Assembly: GCF_003581585.1 (NCBI RefSeq) | Contig: NZ_QXIR01000041.1 | Span: forward strand, 1 to 43,500 | DNA length: 43,500 bases | Reading direction: 5' to 3' | DNA from: Bacillus salacetis | GTDB lineage: Bacteria; Bacillota; Bacilli; Bacillales; Bacillaceae_B | Shown here: positions 25,859-33,069 of the stretch, in pieces | How the letters are laid out: every line of letters begins with the position of its first letter | Position numbering within the stretch: position 1 is the first letter of the stretch | Translations under genes and position numbers: made by a program | Notes under the pieces: model-generated | The model's database searches: none | What the model was told of the DNA's origin: nothing | The model's input: the letters and a program-made list of their open reading frames with translations, nothing else

Positions 25859-25880
25859 ATACTATGTATAATTATATCGT

Positions 25881-26669
25881 CTAAATCCAATCTTTTCCAT
25901 GATTATCTATGAACATAATATCATTTTGATAAAGTTCGAGGTGTCCATCATCGATCATCTTTAGAAACGCCGCATCACCTTGAGCTGCTTTTCTTTTAAT
26001 TGTTTTACATAACCCTTCCAATCTCTGCATTAGCACTTCCAGAAAATCCTCTTCTATACTCTCACCATATATTTCAAAAAACAGCTTCACCCTTTGCTTT
26101 ATGCGGGTGGCATCCAGCAATGGCTCATAATAGACTTTCTCGCCAGCTTCGGAAAGATGGAACCTGCTTATTGGAACGCAAGTGTAGATGGTATATGCAA
26201 TATCCCAGATTCTTGGTCCTGGTCCCGCTGCATCGAAATCAATAATGCCGGCTGGAACTTTATCTTTAAAAATGATATTGTATCTGGCAAAATCATTATG
26301 GCATAATACTTCAGGATTTTCAGGGGTATTATCAAGGGGTTCCCAGTCATCCATTGGGAAATCACTGACGGCGTCATGGTATTGACGCAGCATCCTGGCT
26401 ATTTCCTTCAAAGCTTCATTGGACCACATGTAGTCTTTTAACGGGTCATTACCCGCTTCCCCGTCGATATAAGTTAAAATCTCTCTCCCATTATCATCAA
26501 TTCCTAAAAATCTGGGTGCATAACTGAACCCTTTATTCTCCAAATGCTTTAATAACTTATGGATTTTTGAACTGTTTGGATTTAATTCACGCCTGACAGT
26601 ATCTCCTATACGGTAAACACTTGTGACATTTCCTCCTGTCAGCTTTTCTTCATTGGCACGGCCCGGCAC
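25881..26669 (-). CDS. Aminoglycoside phosphotransferase (APH)-family kinase
   Basis: 262 residues, protein-kinase-like fold. Catalytic loop LCHNDFARYNII (HxDxxxxN) and metal-binding IIDFDAAGPGPRIWDIAY are intact. The N-terminal TGGNVTSVYRIGDTVRRE nucleotide region is typical of Bacillus APH/choline-kinase-like members, which often act on unknown small molecules rather than antibiotics. The chosen start is GTG 26669, 6 bases after GGAGGGG. The frame is open to 26696, but those starts lack a site. It follows the 102-residue membrane gene by about 57 bases and may be co-transcribed with it. Confidence 0.9.
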   Translation of the reverse strand: MPGRANEEKLTGGNVTSVYRIGDTVRRELNPNSSKIHKLLKHLENKGFSYAPRFLGIDDNGREILTYIDGEAGNDPLKDYMWSNEALKEIARMLRQYHDAVSDFPMDDWEPLDNTPENPEVLCHNDFARYNIIFKDKVPAGIIDFDAAGPGPRIWDIAYTIYTCVPISRFHLSEAGEKVYYEPLLDATRIKQRVKLFFEIYGESIEEDFLEVLMQRLEGLCKTIKRKAAQGDAAFLKMIDDGHLELYQNDIMFIDNHGKDWI

Positions 26670-26726
26670 CTGCAACCCCTCCATTCTCACTACCAATATA
26701 CTGCAAACTTACCCAGACGGGAATTT

Positions 26727-27035
26727 CTACTCCACAAAGGACTCCAAAAACGTAATTACATAGTACCCAAAGAAGAAGTGCACCACCTGAAGGATAAAGA
26801 ATATCACAAAGATGATGATAAAGTTCCTTACGATTGATTGCTTGAGCTGCAGGTAGTAACCTATCGACCATATAACATAAATCAATACGAGATGAATGTG
26901 TTCGGCAGTGTAGGGGTCAGGCTGAGGAGCGAAATGCAATCCAAAGTATATAAAAAAACCCAATACCAACAATCCTGCAAGCAATAGAATATTCGTTATG
27001 TGAATGGCTGACCTGATATTCCCACCTCCTTGCAT
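26727..27035 (-). CDS. Small integral membrane protein (about 102 residues)
   Basis: Three predicted spans (HITNILLLAGLLVLGFFIYF; HIHLVLIYVIWSIGYYL; SIVRNFIIIFVIFFILQVVHFFFGYY). No family recognised. The start is odd. The only canonical start in frame is the ATG at 27035, but an excellent AAGGAGGTG lies 3-11 bases after it, inside the frame. The true start may instead be an ATC, ATT or ATA codon a few residues downstream. Upstream of the APH-like gene on the same strand. Confidence 0.65.
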   Translation of the reverse strand: MQGGGNIRSAIHITNILLLAGLLVLGFFIYFGLHFAPQPDPYTAEHIHLVLIYVIWSIGYYLQLKQSIVRNFIIIFVIFFILQVVHFFFGYYVITFLESFVE

Positions 27036-27240
27036 TACACACCGCGAGCAGCTTCATTATCTAAAAAAATGACATGTCCATCAAGGACTGATGGCCAGCC
27101 GCAGCTCTCCTGATAATCATTATTCTCTCTATTTCTTTAATAACACTATAGTCCTATATGTAAACCAATTGAATCAGTTACGAAAAAATCCTGTAACCCT
27201 CTCAATTAGGTATTCATGCCTTTCACCCATTCTTCAATTG

Positions 27241-27402
27241 GGTTGTTTCGATAAAATTCATTCTGGTAAATCGTCGTAAAAACCCCGGTGAGCAGGAAAG
27301 AAAAGGCTGCTCGTTCTTTTTCAGGAGTTAAACCTTTGAATACAGAGGGAAAATCCGGCACTTGGGATTTTTCCAAAAGCAACAATTTTTGCGAAAACAG
27401 CC
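27241..27402 (-). mobile_element. Non-coding MITE-like repeat, copy 2 (internally deleted)
   Basis: The reverse complement matches copies 1 and 3 from GGCTGTTTTCGC through TTGTTGCTTTTGGAAAAATC, AAGTGCCGGATTTTCC and TTTCTTTCCTGCTCACCGGGG. About 30 bp before the far end are missing and the end is degenerate (CGAAACAACC). It lies between the NTase gene and the small membrane gene. Confidence 0.75.
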
Positions 27403-27448
27403 ATATACAAAAAATGAACAACTTATTTGACAGAAGCGCTCATTAATT

Positions 27449-28156
27449 TTACTGCAGGAATTCCCTATGCCCTTCAAACAGCTCTCCCCCGTATTGATCA
27501 AGTACTGAATGAATCAAGGAAATGAGTTCATTTTTGTCCTCTGTTTGCATGAAGTGTCTCGAAGAACTGACCAGTTTCCCCGACAACTCATGGTCATATG
27601 ACCGTAACTCCCTGGCAAACCACTTTCCTTCGCCGGTCCACTTCCCTTCAGCCTTTAACACCATTTCAGCCAGTGTACTTACCAATTTATTCAGAATAAA
27701 CACGCTTTCTTCAAAGTCTTCTGAGCTTCTGAAGTCAGACAAATGGTCGGTGATTTGATACTTGGCTTCGCCTATTCTTCCCTCACTCCATCGCTCCGGC
27801 CCCTGCTCAAAAAGGGAAACTGCCCTCTCGGTTACTTCTTTGCCTGTTCCTCGTTCATCTTTGATCAAGAGGCCGTCCGCACACATTCTAATAATGGTCG
27901 GTATTCCCCTGTATCGTGCTGCCTGAAACTGAAGCTCGAGAGAAAGTGCGGTATAAATAAACGCTTCTATTTTCCAGCCTTGAAACTCATAACACTGCAG
28001 TCTTGGCGTTTCTGCTTCATCAATGATGACCAGGTCGATATCCGATTCCTTTGTAAGATTACCCTTTGCCGCACTGCCGCCAATCCATACGACCTCTGAT
28101 TCAGAAAAGTTGGCCTCGATAAACTGTTGTGTAACATGCTTAATCTCATCCCTCAC
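27449..28156 (-). CDS. Nucleotidyltransferase-domain protein
   Basis: 235 residues. N-terminal pol-beta-type fold: WIGGSAAKGNLTKESDIDLVII with GGS at 26-28 and the catalytic pair D39, D41. The third acid is probably in WKIEAFIY (E). A helical C-terminal domain (about 110-230) resembles the substrate-binding part of ANT-like enzymes. It could adenylylate a small molecule; there is no evidence for an antibiotic. GTG start at 28156 chosen for GGGAGGTG at 5-base spacing; the ATG at 28171 overlaps that site. Confidence 0.85.
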   Translation of the reverse strand: MRDEIKHVTQQFIEANFSESEVVWIGGSAAKGNLTKESDIDLVIIDEAETPRLQCYEFQGWKIEAFIYTALSLELQFQAARYRGIPTIIRMCADGLLIKDERGTGKEVTERAVSLFEQGPERWSEGRIGEAKYQITDHLSDFRSSEDFEESVFILNKLVSTLAEMVLKAEGKWTGEGKWFARELRSYDHELSGKLVSSSRHFMQTEDKNELISLIHSVLDQYGGELFEGHREFLQ

Positions 28157-28373
28157 ATGAACACCTCCCATAATCAGGATATTCACCCAGTTGGGGGAAT
28201 GTTCCAGAAGACGGCAGAAGTACAGTTTCACCGCCTCGAGGATTACGAATGAAAATTTAAAAAGTTGAATATTTCTCTGAAATGGAAAACCAACAGAGGA
28301 TTTTCACCCCTTTTTAGAGAAGTTATCGAAAGCAAGTTATATAAAACCTTACAATTTAAGGGAGTGAGTGAAA

Positions 28374-28850
28374 ATGGATGTTTTTGTAACCCAATATGAC
28401 TGGATTCAACGTACAAGAGAAACCTTATTTCAATATTGTGAAAGCATGTCAGAATCAGATTATGTAAAAGAACTTGAAAGCTTTGGAGGGGATTCCATTC
28501 GGAACCTCCATGCGCATGCAGCGGACTGTTACCGTGTTTGGTTGGGGACACGTGCACTTGGAAAATCAATTCCACAGATAACTCCTGAGTCTATTAAAAA
28601 TACTCATGAAATGAGAGAGGTTTTTACAAGAACGGACCAATTGGTTCAGGAATTTCTAAATGCATTCGAAGGAAAGTGGGATCATACTGTTCAAGTATCT
28701 TTCTCTAATGGACATATTACAGACTTTACCTCATTATGGCTTTTCACCCACACGATTACCCATGAATTTCATCATAAAGGACAAATAGTGAAGTTTGGCA
28801 GACAGCTTGGGTATACCCCGCCTGATACAGACCTCATAGAAGATTGGTGA
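28374..28850 (+). CDS. DinB-family protein
   Basis: 158-residue four-helix bundle of the DinB/YfiT metal-dependent family. Metal ligands are probably His48 (NLHAHAADC) and His130/His134 (THEFHHKGQIVKFGRQLG). Relatives include thiol transferases such as BstA; most are uncharacterised. ATG at 28374 with GGGAGTGAGTGAAA upstream. The MBL-fold gene follows 43 bases later on the same strand, so a two-gene unit is likely. Confidence 0.9.
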   Translation: MDVFVTQYDWIQRTRETLFQYCESMSESDYVKELESFGGDSIRNLHAHAADCYRVWLGTRALGKSIPQITPESIKNTHEMREVFTRTDQLVQEFLNAFEGKWDHTVQVSFSNGHITDFTSLWLFTHTITHEFHHKGQIVKFGRQLGYTPPDTDLIEDW

Positions 28851-28893
28851 CGGAATTATACAGCTTTAAATTTTACAATCAGAGGTGAAACGG

Positions 28894-29814
28894 ATGGACG
28901 AGAATTTTAATAGTAAACACTTCAGCCTTGAAAAAGTTAGTGATGGAATATATGCAGCTATTGCAAAAGAAGGCGGAGGAGCTCTAGCTAATGCAGGATT
29001 TGCAGATTTAGGAGATCAGATTATCATTTTCGATACTTTCAATACCCAGCAAGCCTCCCAGGACCTGAAGGACGCCGCTGAATTTATTACAAATAAGCCA
29101 GTCACAACTGTAATGAATAGTCATTGGCACGGGGACCATATTCGCGGAAACCAAGTTTTTACGGATAGTACCATCATCTCCAGCGAAACCACTTTCTCAA
29201 AGATGAAAGAACTTCACCCATCTAGAATTAGAAAACAGAAAGAAGACATACAAGGGCTGGCAAATTATATTGAATCCCTAAAAAAACAGTTAGATTCGGA
29301 CACTGATGCCCAATTACAAAACAAAATTAATTTTTTGCTTGAATTGAAGTTTTCCTTATCAAGCCTGGAATTGGTGTTACCCAGCCAAACATTTATTGAC
29401 GAATGGAGCCTGAAAGGAACAAAACGAAATGCAAAGCTTTTCACCCTTGGCGGAGGGCATTCCTACTGTGATGCCATGCTTTATATTCCTGAGAGTAAGG
29501 TAATATTTATGGGAGATTTACTATTTGTTGATTGTCACCTCACCTTTTTTGAAGAGAGCAATCCAGAAAAATGGATCGAGATTCTGCAAAAAGTTGATCG
29601 TTTTGAAATAGATACAGTTATACCGGGACACGGCTCTATCGGGACAAAAGAAGAGATTAAAAACAACATCAACTATATTGAATCATTAATGTCTGTGGTT
29701 TACAGGAATGACGAAAAGAATGCATCTGAAGTTCCTGATTTATATATGGATTGGGATTCTCCTGAGATTTATTTTCAAAATATTAAAAGACTAGAAGAAT
29801 CTTTAAGCCGATAA
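28894..29814 (+). CDS. MBL-fold metallo-hydrolase
   Basis: 306 residues. The zinc motif HWHGDH (His77-x-His79-x-Asp81-His82), GGGHSYCDAML with the next His, FMGDLLFVD for the bridging Asp, and IPGHG with the last His are all intact. A helical insertion (about 105-160) is larger than in beta-lactamases. Hydrolase of an unknown ester or lactam-like substrate. ATG at 28894 behind AGAGGTG; a GTG at 28885 is part of that site. Probably co-transcribed with the DinB gene; terminator follows. Confidence 0.93.
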   Translation: MDENFNSKHFSLEKVSDGIYAAIAKEGGGALANAGFADLGDQIIIFDTFNTQQASQDLKDAAEFITNKPVTTVMNSHWHGDHIRGNQVFTDSTIISSETTFSKMKELHPSRIRKQKEDIQGLANYIESLKKQLDSDTDAQLQNKINFLLELKFSLSSLELVLPSQTFIDEWSLKGTKRNAKLFTLGGGHSYCDAMLYIPESKVIFMGDLLFVDCHLTFFEESNPEKWIEILQKVDRFEIDTVIPGHGSIGTKEEIKNNINYIESLMSVVYRNDEKNASEVPDLYMDWDSPEIYFQNIKRLEESLSR

Positions 29815-29874
29815 TAAGCTGCCTCTAATGTGTGCTATCCCTTTTTAAACCCTTTGCACCATAATAAATTTCAT

Positions 29875-29908
29875 GCAAAAGACTCGCCAAATGACGAGTC
29901 TTTGCTGC
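29875..29908 (+). terminator. Terminator of the DinB-MBL unit
   Basis: GCAAAAGACTCG (29875-29886) pairs with CGAGTCTTTGC (29895-29905). The stem sequence resembles the one at 7842-7871 (AAGACTCG...CGAGTCTT). Confidence 0.75.
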
Positions 29909-30021
29909 TTTTATAAGCTGTAAAAATGAGTAATCGACAGCTTGAATATAACTGATTCTCTCAATCGTCCCTTCTTGAGGAAGAGGATTCATCATCCTCT
30001 CGATACTGCTCCCTTGGCAGT

Positions 30022-30265
30022 TTATTGAAGGGCAACACCATTATGCCTGCGGACAACTACCGGCTGTTCCGTAACATCATACCCGGCAACCTCCACTCTT
30101 CCGGATGAAGCACTGATCAAGGTGGTCAGTACCTGTACAGTCGTCGGCTTCCCTGCACCGTTCGGCCCCAGAAAGGCGAAGAATTCCCTTTCACCGACTT
30201 CAAAGGATACATTCCCTTTTTTTAAACGTCTTGGTCAAGGTCTCACCCGCTATCTTCCCATTCAT
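30022..30265 (-). pseudogene. Remnant of an ABC transporter ATP-binding gene
   Basis: Starts well: GGAGGG then ATG at 30265, reading MNGKIAGETLTKTFKK. A frameshift in a run of A (about 30220) must be bridged to continue GNVSFEVGEREFFAFLGPNG, a clear ABC ATPase N-terminus. Walker A reads GPNGAGKPTT, so the invariant Lys-Ser/Thr is spoiled by Ser to Pro. The sequence continues VQVLTTLISASSGRVEVAGYDV and stops at TAA 30022 after about 80 residues. Signature, Walker B and the rest are missing. A hydrophilic frame just beyond (LPREQYREDDESSSSRRDD, to about 29963) may be the old C-terminus, joined by deletion. Inactive. Confidence 0.8.
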
Positions 30266-30350
30266 ACAGGTCCCTCCATTCTGACTTAATACTATTCGGG
30301 GGAGGACACTTTTCATCCTTCAAGAGTGGCTTATGGATGTGTTTTGATAA

Positions 30351-30399
30351 AAAAAGGCTGCAACCGGATCCTATTCTGATCATCAGTTGCAGCCTTTTT
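30351..30399. terminator. Hairpin terminator
   Basis: AAAAAGGCTGCAAC (30351-30364) pairs perfectly with GTTGCAGCCTTTTT (30386-30399). Read on the minus strand it ends transcription of the 131-residue gene, which stops at 30409. Confidence 0.85.
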
Positions 30400-30408
30400 A
30401 ATATAACT

Positions 30409-30804
30409 TCAATCCGTCAAGGATAATCCCATAATATGGTCGGTATAAATGGCAAAACAATCACTTTCCAATGTAATACCAGGATTAGAAAAAGGGATGA
30501 TTTCCACATTATTCAATACAATCATAGCGTGCAAATTAGCGACCTTCCCTTCTTGCATTAACTTGAATGTAGTATCCTCAGACTTCAGAATCGCTTTACT
30601 CAATAACGGAATTGTATCGATATCCGGTTCATCTATGCTGATTCTCTCAGCGACGATAAAGGCATTTGCAGTAGCGATTTTAATCTTCCGCTTATGGTTC
30701 TCCTCTTTCTGTAATTCATCTAATACCGCCTGAATGACCACGATGTCCAACTTTTTCATATCGTGTTGTTCAGGATTCAGCTCGTGTCCCGTAAATTCTT
30801 GCAA
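30409..30804 (-). CDS. Hypothetical protein (131 residues)
   Basis: Soluble alpha/beta protein with no recognised family. Seen: LDIVVIQAVLDELQKEENHKRKIKIATANAFIVAERISI and VANLHAMIVLNNVEIIPFSNPGI. TTG start at 30804 chosen because GGGGGAG lies 5 bases upstream. The longer frame to the ATG at 30846 has no binding site and would contain that GGGGGAG. Followed by a strong terminator, 53 bases downstream of the DUF4181 gene on the same strand, so possibly in one transcript. Confidence 0.7.
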   Translation of the reverse strand: MQEFTGHELNPEQHDMKKLDIVVIQAVLDELQKEENHKRKIKIATANAFIVAERISIDEPDIDTIPLLSKAILKSEDTTFKLMQEGKVANLHAMIVLNNVEIIPFSNPGITLESDCFAIYTDHIMGLSLTD

Positions 30805-30857
30805 ATAAATCTCCCCCATATTCCACATAATCTCAGCTAAAATCATGGTAATTTAAA

Positions 30858-31247
30858 TTAGATTTGAAACAAAAGTAACAGTGCGGTTGCTCCGAGGAAC
30901 ATCTCAGTGAAGGTTAATATTGCTTGCTTTGGTTGACTGCTGTATTTCCACTCAAAGAATAGCCTTACTGAATACTCCAAAATTAAAATAGAGAGAACTC
31001 CAGAGGCAAATAGGTAGGTTGCCTCCTCAAAATAGTTTATTTGCAGTAAGATAAGAAAAACGAACATGATGGTTGAAATAGTTCTAATCCATTTGTCAAT
31101 CTTCCTATGTCGATCATTTATGTAATTATTTGAAAAGAATTTTTTTTTTACCTTCTCGATATGAAAAACCTTTCTTAGAATAAGCTTTGCAATCCATATT
31201 ACCATCGAAATAACTATGACAATTGAGAATACCTTCAACCAAAACAT
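30858..31247 (-). CDS. DUF4181-family membrane protein
   Basis: 129 residues, about four spans. MFWLKVFSIVIVISMVIWI at the start, the conserved NDRHRKIDKWIRTIS loop, then SVRLFFEWKYSSQPKQAILT, the DUF4181 signature. Bacillus family of unknown function. ATG at 31247 behind AAGGGGG; an upstream in-frame start at 31265 overlaps that site. Confidence 0.85.
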   Translation of the reverse strand: MFWLKVFSIVIVISMVIWIAKLILRKVFHIEKVKKKFFSNNYINDRHRKIDKWIRTISTIMFVFLILLQINYFEEATYLFASGVLSILILEYSVRLFFEWKYSSQPKQAILTFTEMFLGATALLLLFQI

Positions 31248-31324
31248 ATTTATCCCCCTTATCATTCAAAGGCTACCTTGCTCCGCATTATCCCTTTGAA
31301 ATTGTGGTAAAATCGCTCAGTAAT

Positions 31325-31618
31325 TTACTCGTCATCCACTTCCAAGCTCACCAGGTACGGGCTGATGAGTGAGCCGATAAGTCCCAGAATAATTCCAACC
31401 CCAATAGATAAAAGGAAATGTTTAAAAGGAGAAAGAAATTGAGCAAATATTAACATGGGAAATATGGTCAGAGCAGTATTTGTTAACCTTCCGGGTATAG
31501 TGACAAAATGTTCTTTTGCACAAGCTGTACATCGGAAAGGTTTGTATAGAGCGCCCCATAAATACTGGTATAATTCTTTCCATTTGAATTCACTTTTACA
31601 ATACCGACAGTGCTGCAA
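31325..31618 (-). CDS. Membrane protein with N-terminal zinc knuckle (cxxc_20_cxxc type)
   Basis: 97 residues. CRYC, then about 20 residues including FKWKELYQYLWG, then CTAC: the TIGR04104-like CxxC-20-CxxC zinc-binding head. Two spans follow (NTALTIFPMLIFAQF; HFLLSIGVGIILGLIGSLI). TTG start at 31618 behind AAGGGGG, which places the first CxxC three residues in, as in the family. The longer frame to 31645 spans that site. Role unknown. Confidence 0.8.
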   Translation of the reverse strand: MQHCRYCKSEFKWKELYQYLWGALYKPFRCTACAKEHFVTIPGRLTNTALTIFPMLIFAQFLSPFKHFLLSIGVGIILGLIGSLISPYLVSLEVDDE

Positions 31619-31780
31619 GCCTAATATCCCCCTTAAAGTTTTCAAAATCCCCTATCACACCAGCACTCCTATTACATTATTAATTAGACGAAATACCGGA
31701 TTCACAAGTTTCATATAAAATACCACTTCCTGAACAAAAAAAGGCTTCATTGCCAGCACCCGCATCCAGCAAACAAACCC

Positions 31781-31978
31781 TTATTCATTTTTTCTACCCC
31801 GATTGGATAATTTGTTGAAGAAGAAGTAAACCAGAAGCGTTATGATTACAACCATCACAAAAAATGCTGTTACTTTCCCTAAATCTTCATCCCATACAAA
31901 ATAATAAGAAATGATTAACAGACTGATAATGATGACAATTTGGCAAATGCGAATAAGCATCTTTTTATTCAACGTCAT
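31781..31978 (-). CDS. Small membrane protein (65 residues)
   Basis: Two spans (IRICQIVIIISLLIISYYF; VTAFFVMVVIITLLVYFFF), basic tail NKLSNRGRKNE. ATG at 31978 with GAGGAA upstream. No family recognised. The palindrome array begins about 60 bases upstream of its start, so any promoter must lie within or beside the array. Confidence 0.65.
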   Translation of the reverse strand: MTLNKKMLIRICQIVIIISLLIISYYFVWDEDLGKVTAFFVMVVIITLLVYFFFNKLSNRGRKNE

Positions 31979-32040
31979 TTCCTCATTTGGACAGTTATTA
32001 TGGTCTGCTTGATAATTATGGTGCTATTTTATTGAACCGG

Positions 32041-32970
32041 TGATGTTGGAAAGCAGCTGTGGAATTCCAACATCATTTGAGAACCAGAAAACCTATGATG
32101 TTGGAAAAGCAGTGGAATTCCTACATCATTTAGCTAAGATTGCCCGGTGATGTCCGAATCGCGGATGAATTGGTACATCATTTGAGGACCAGAGTACCAA
32201 TGATGCTTTAAAAGCAGTGGAATTCCTACATCATTTTTTCTGAGAATCGCCGATGATGTTTGAAAAGCGGATGATTTGGTACATCATTTGAGAACCAGAG
32301 ACCCGATGATGCCGGAAAAGCCGTGCAATTCCTACATCATTTAGCAGAAAATGGCCGGTGATGTCCCAATAGCGGATGATTTGGTACATCATTTGAAGAA
32401 CAGAGTACCGATGATGCCGAAATAGTGGTGGAATTCCTACATCATTTTTTCTGAGAATCGCCGATGATGTCTGAAAAGCGGATGAATTGGTACATCATTT
32501 GAGAACCAGAGAACCTATGATGCTGGAAAAGCAGTGGAATTCCTACATCATTTAGCAGAGAATGCTTGGTGATGTCCTAATAGCAGATGAATTGGTACAT
32601 CATTCAAGGACCAGAGTACCAATGATGCCGGAAAAGCTATGCAATTCCTACATCATTTAGCAGAAAATGGCCAGTGATGTCCCAATAGCAGATGATTTGG
32701 GACATCATTTGAGGAACAGAATACCGATGATGCTGGAATAACCGTGGAATTCCTACATCATTTAGGTGAGAATGGCCAGTGATGTCCCAATAGCTGATGA
32801 ATTGGTACATCATTCGAGGACCAGAGACCTGATGATGTTGGAAAAGCAGTGGAATTCCTACATCATTTAGCAGAAAATGGCCGGTGATGTCCCAATAGCG
32901 GATGAATTGGTACATCATCCGAGGAACAGAGTACCTATAATGCTAGAAAAGCGACGCAATTTCTAAATTA
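32041..32970. repeat. Tandem array of 18 phased palindromes
   Basis: Each unit is a 33-bp palindrome bounded by TGATG and CATCA, beginning at 32041, 32096, 32148, 32201, 32254, 32307, 32359, 32412, 32465, 32518, 32570, 32623, 32675, 32728, 32780, 32833, 32885 and, degenerate, 32938. Two types alternate: type A (TGATGTTGGAA...TTCCTACATCA) and type B (TGATGTCCCAAT...ATTGGTACATCA). Linkers of about 20 bp also alternate (GAGGACCAGAGTACC after B, TAGCAGAAAATGGCC after A). Centre spacing is 52-53 bp and the A+B dimer is 105-106 bp. The first copy (32041-32075) has an uninterrupted 11-bp stem. Neither strand shows T-runs after the hairpins, and there are no unique spacers, so it is neither a terminator cluster nor a CRISPR. 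Confidence 0.95.
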
Positions 32971-33031
32971 TCTAAAAAATATTAGAAGATCCCTTAAGTA
33001 CAGTGTAACATTTCGAATATTTAAACAAATA

Positions 33032-33057
33032 AGCCCCTCTCTCTAAAGAAGGGGGCT
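33032..33057 (-). terminator. Terminator of the DUF4179 gene
   Basis: On the minus strand AGCCCCCTTCT pairs with AGAGAGGGGCT, followed by TATTTGTTT. Confidence 0.7.
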
Positions 33058-33069
33058 CTTGTTGAGTTG

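Noticed and set aside
32041..32970. CRISPR-like look: 33-bp repeats with ~20-bp spacers
   Set aside because: The spacers are two recurring sequences rather than unique ones, the repeats come in two alternating types, and no cas gene is nearby.
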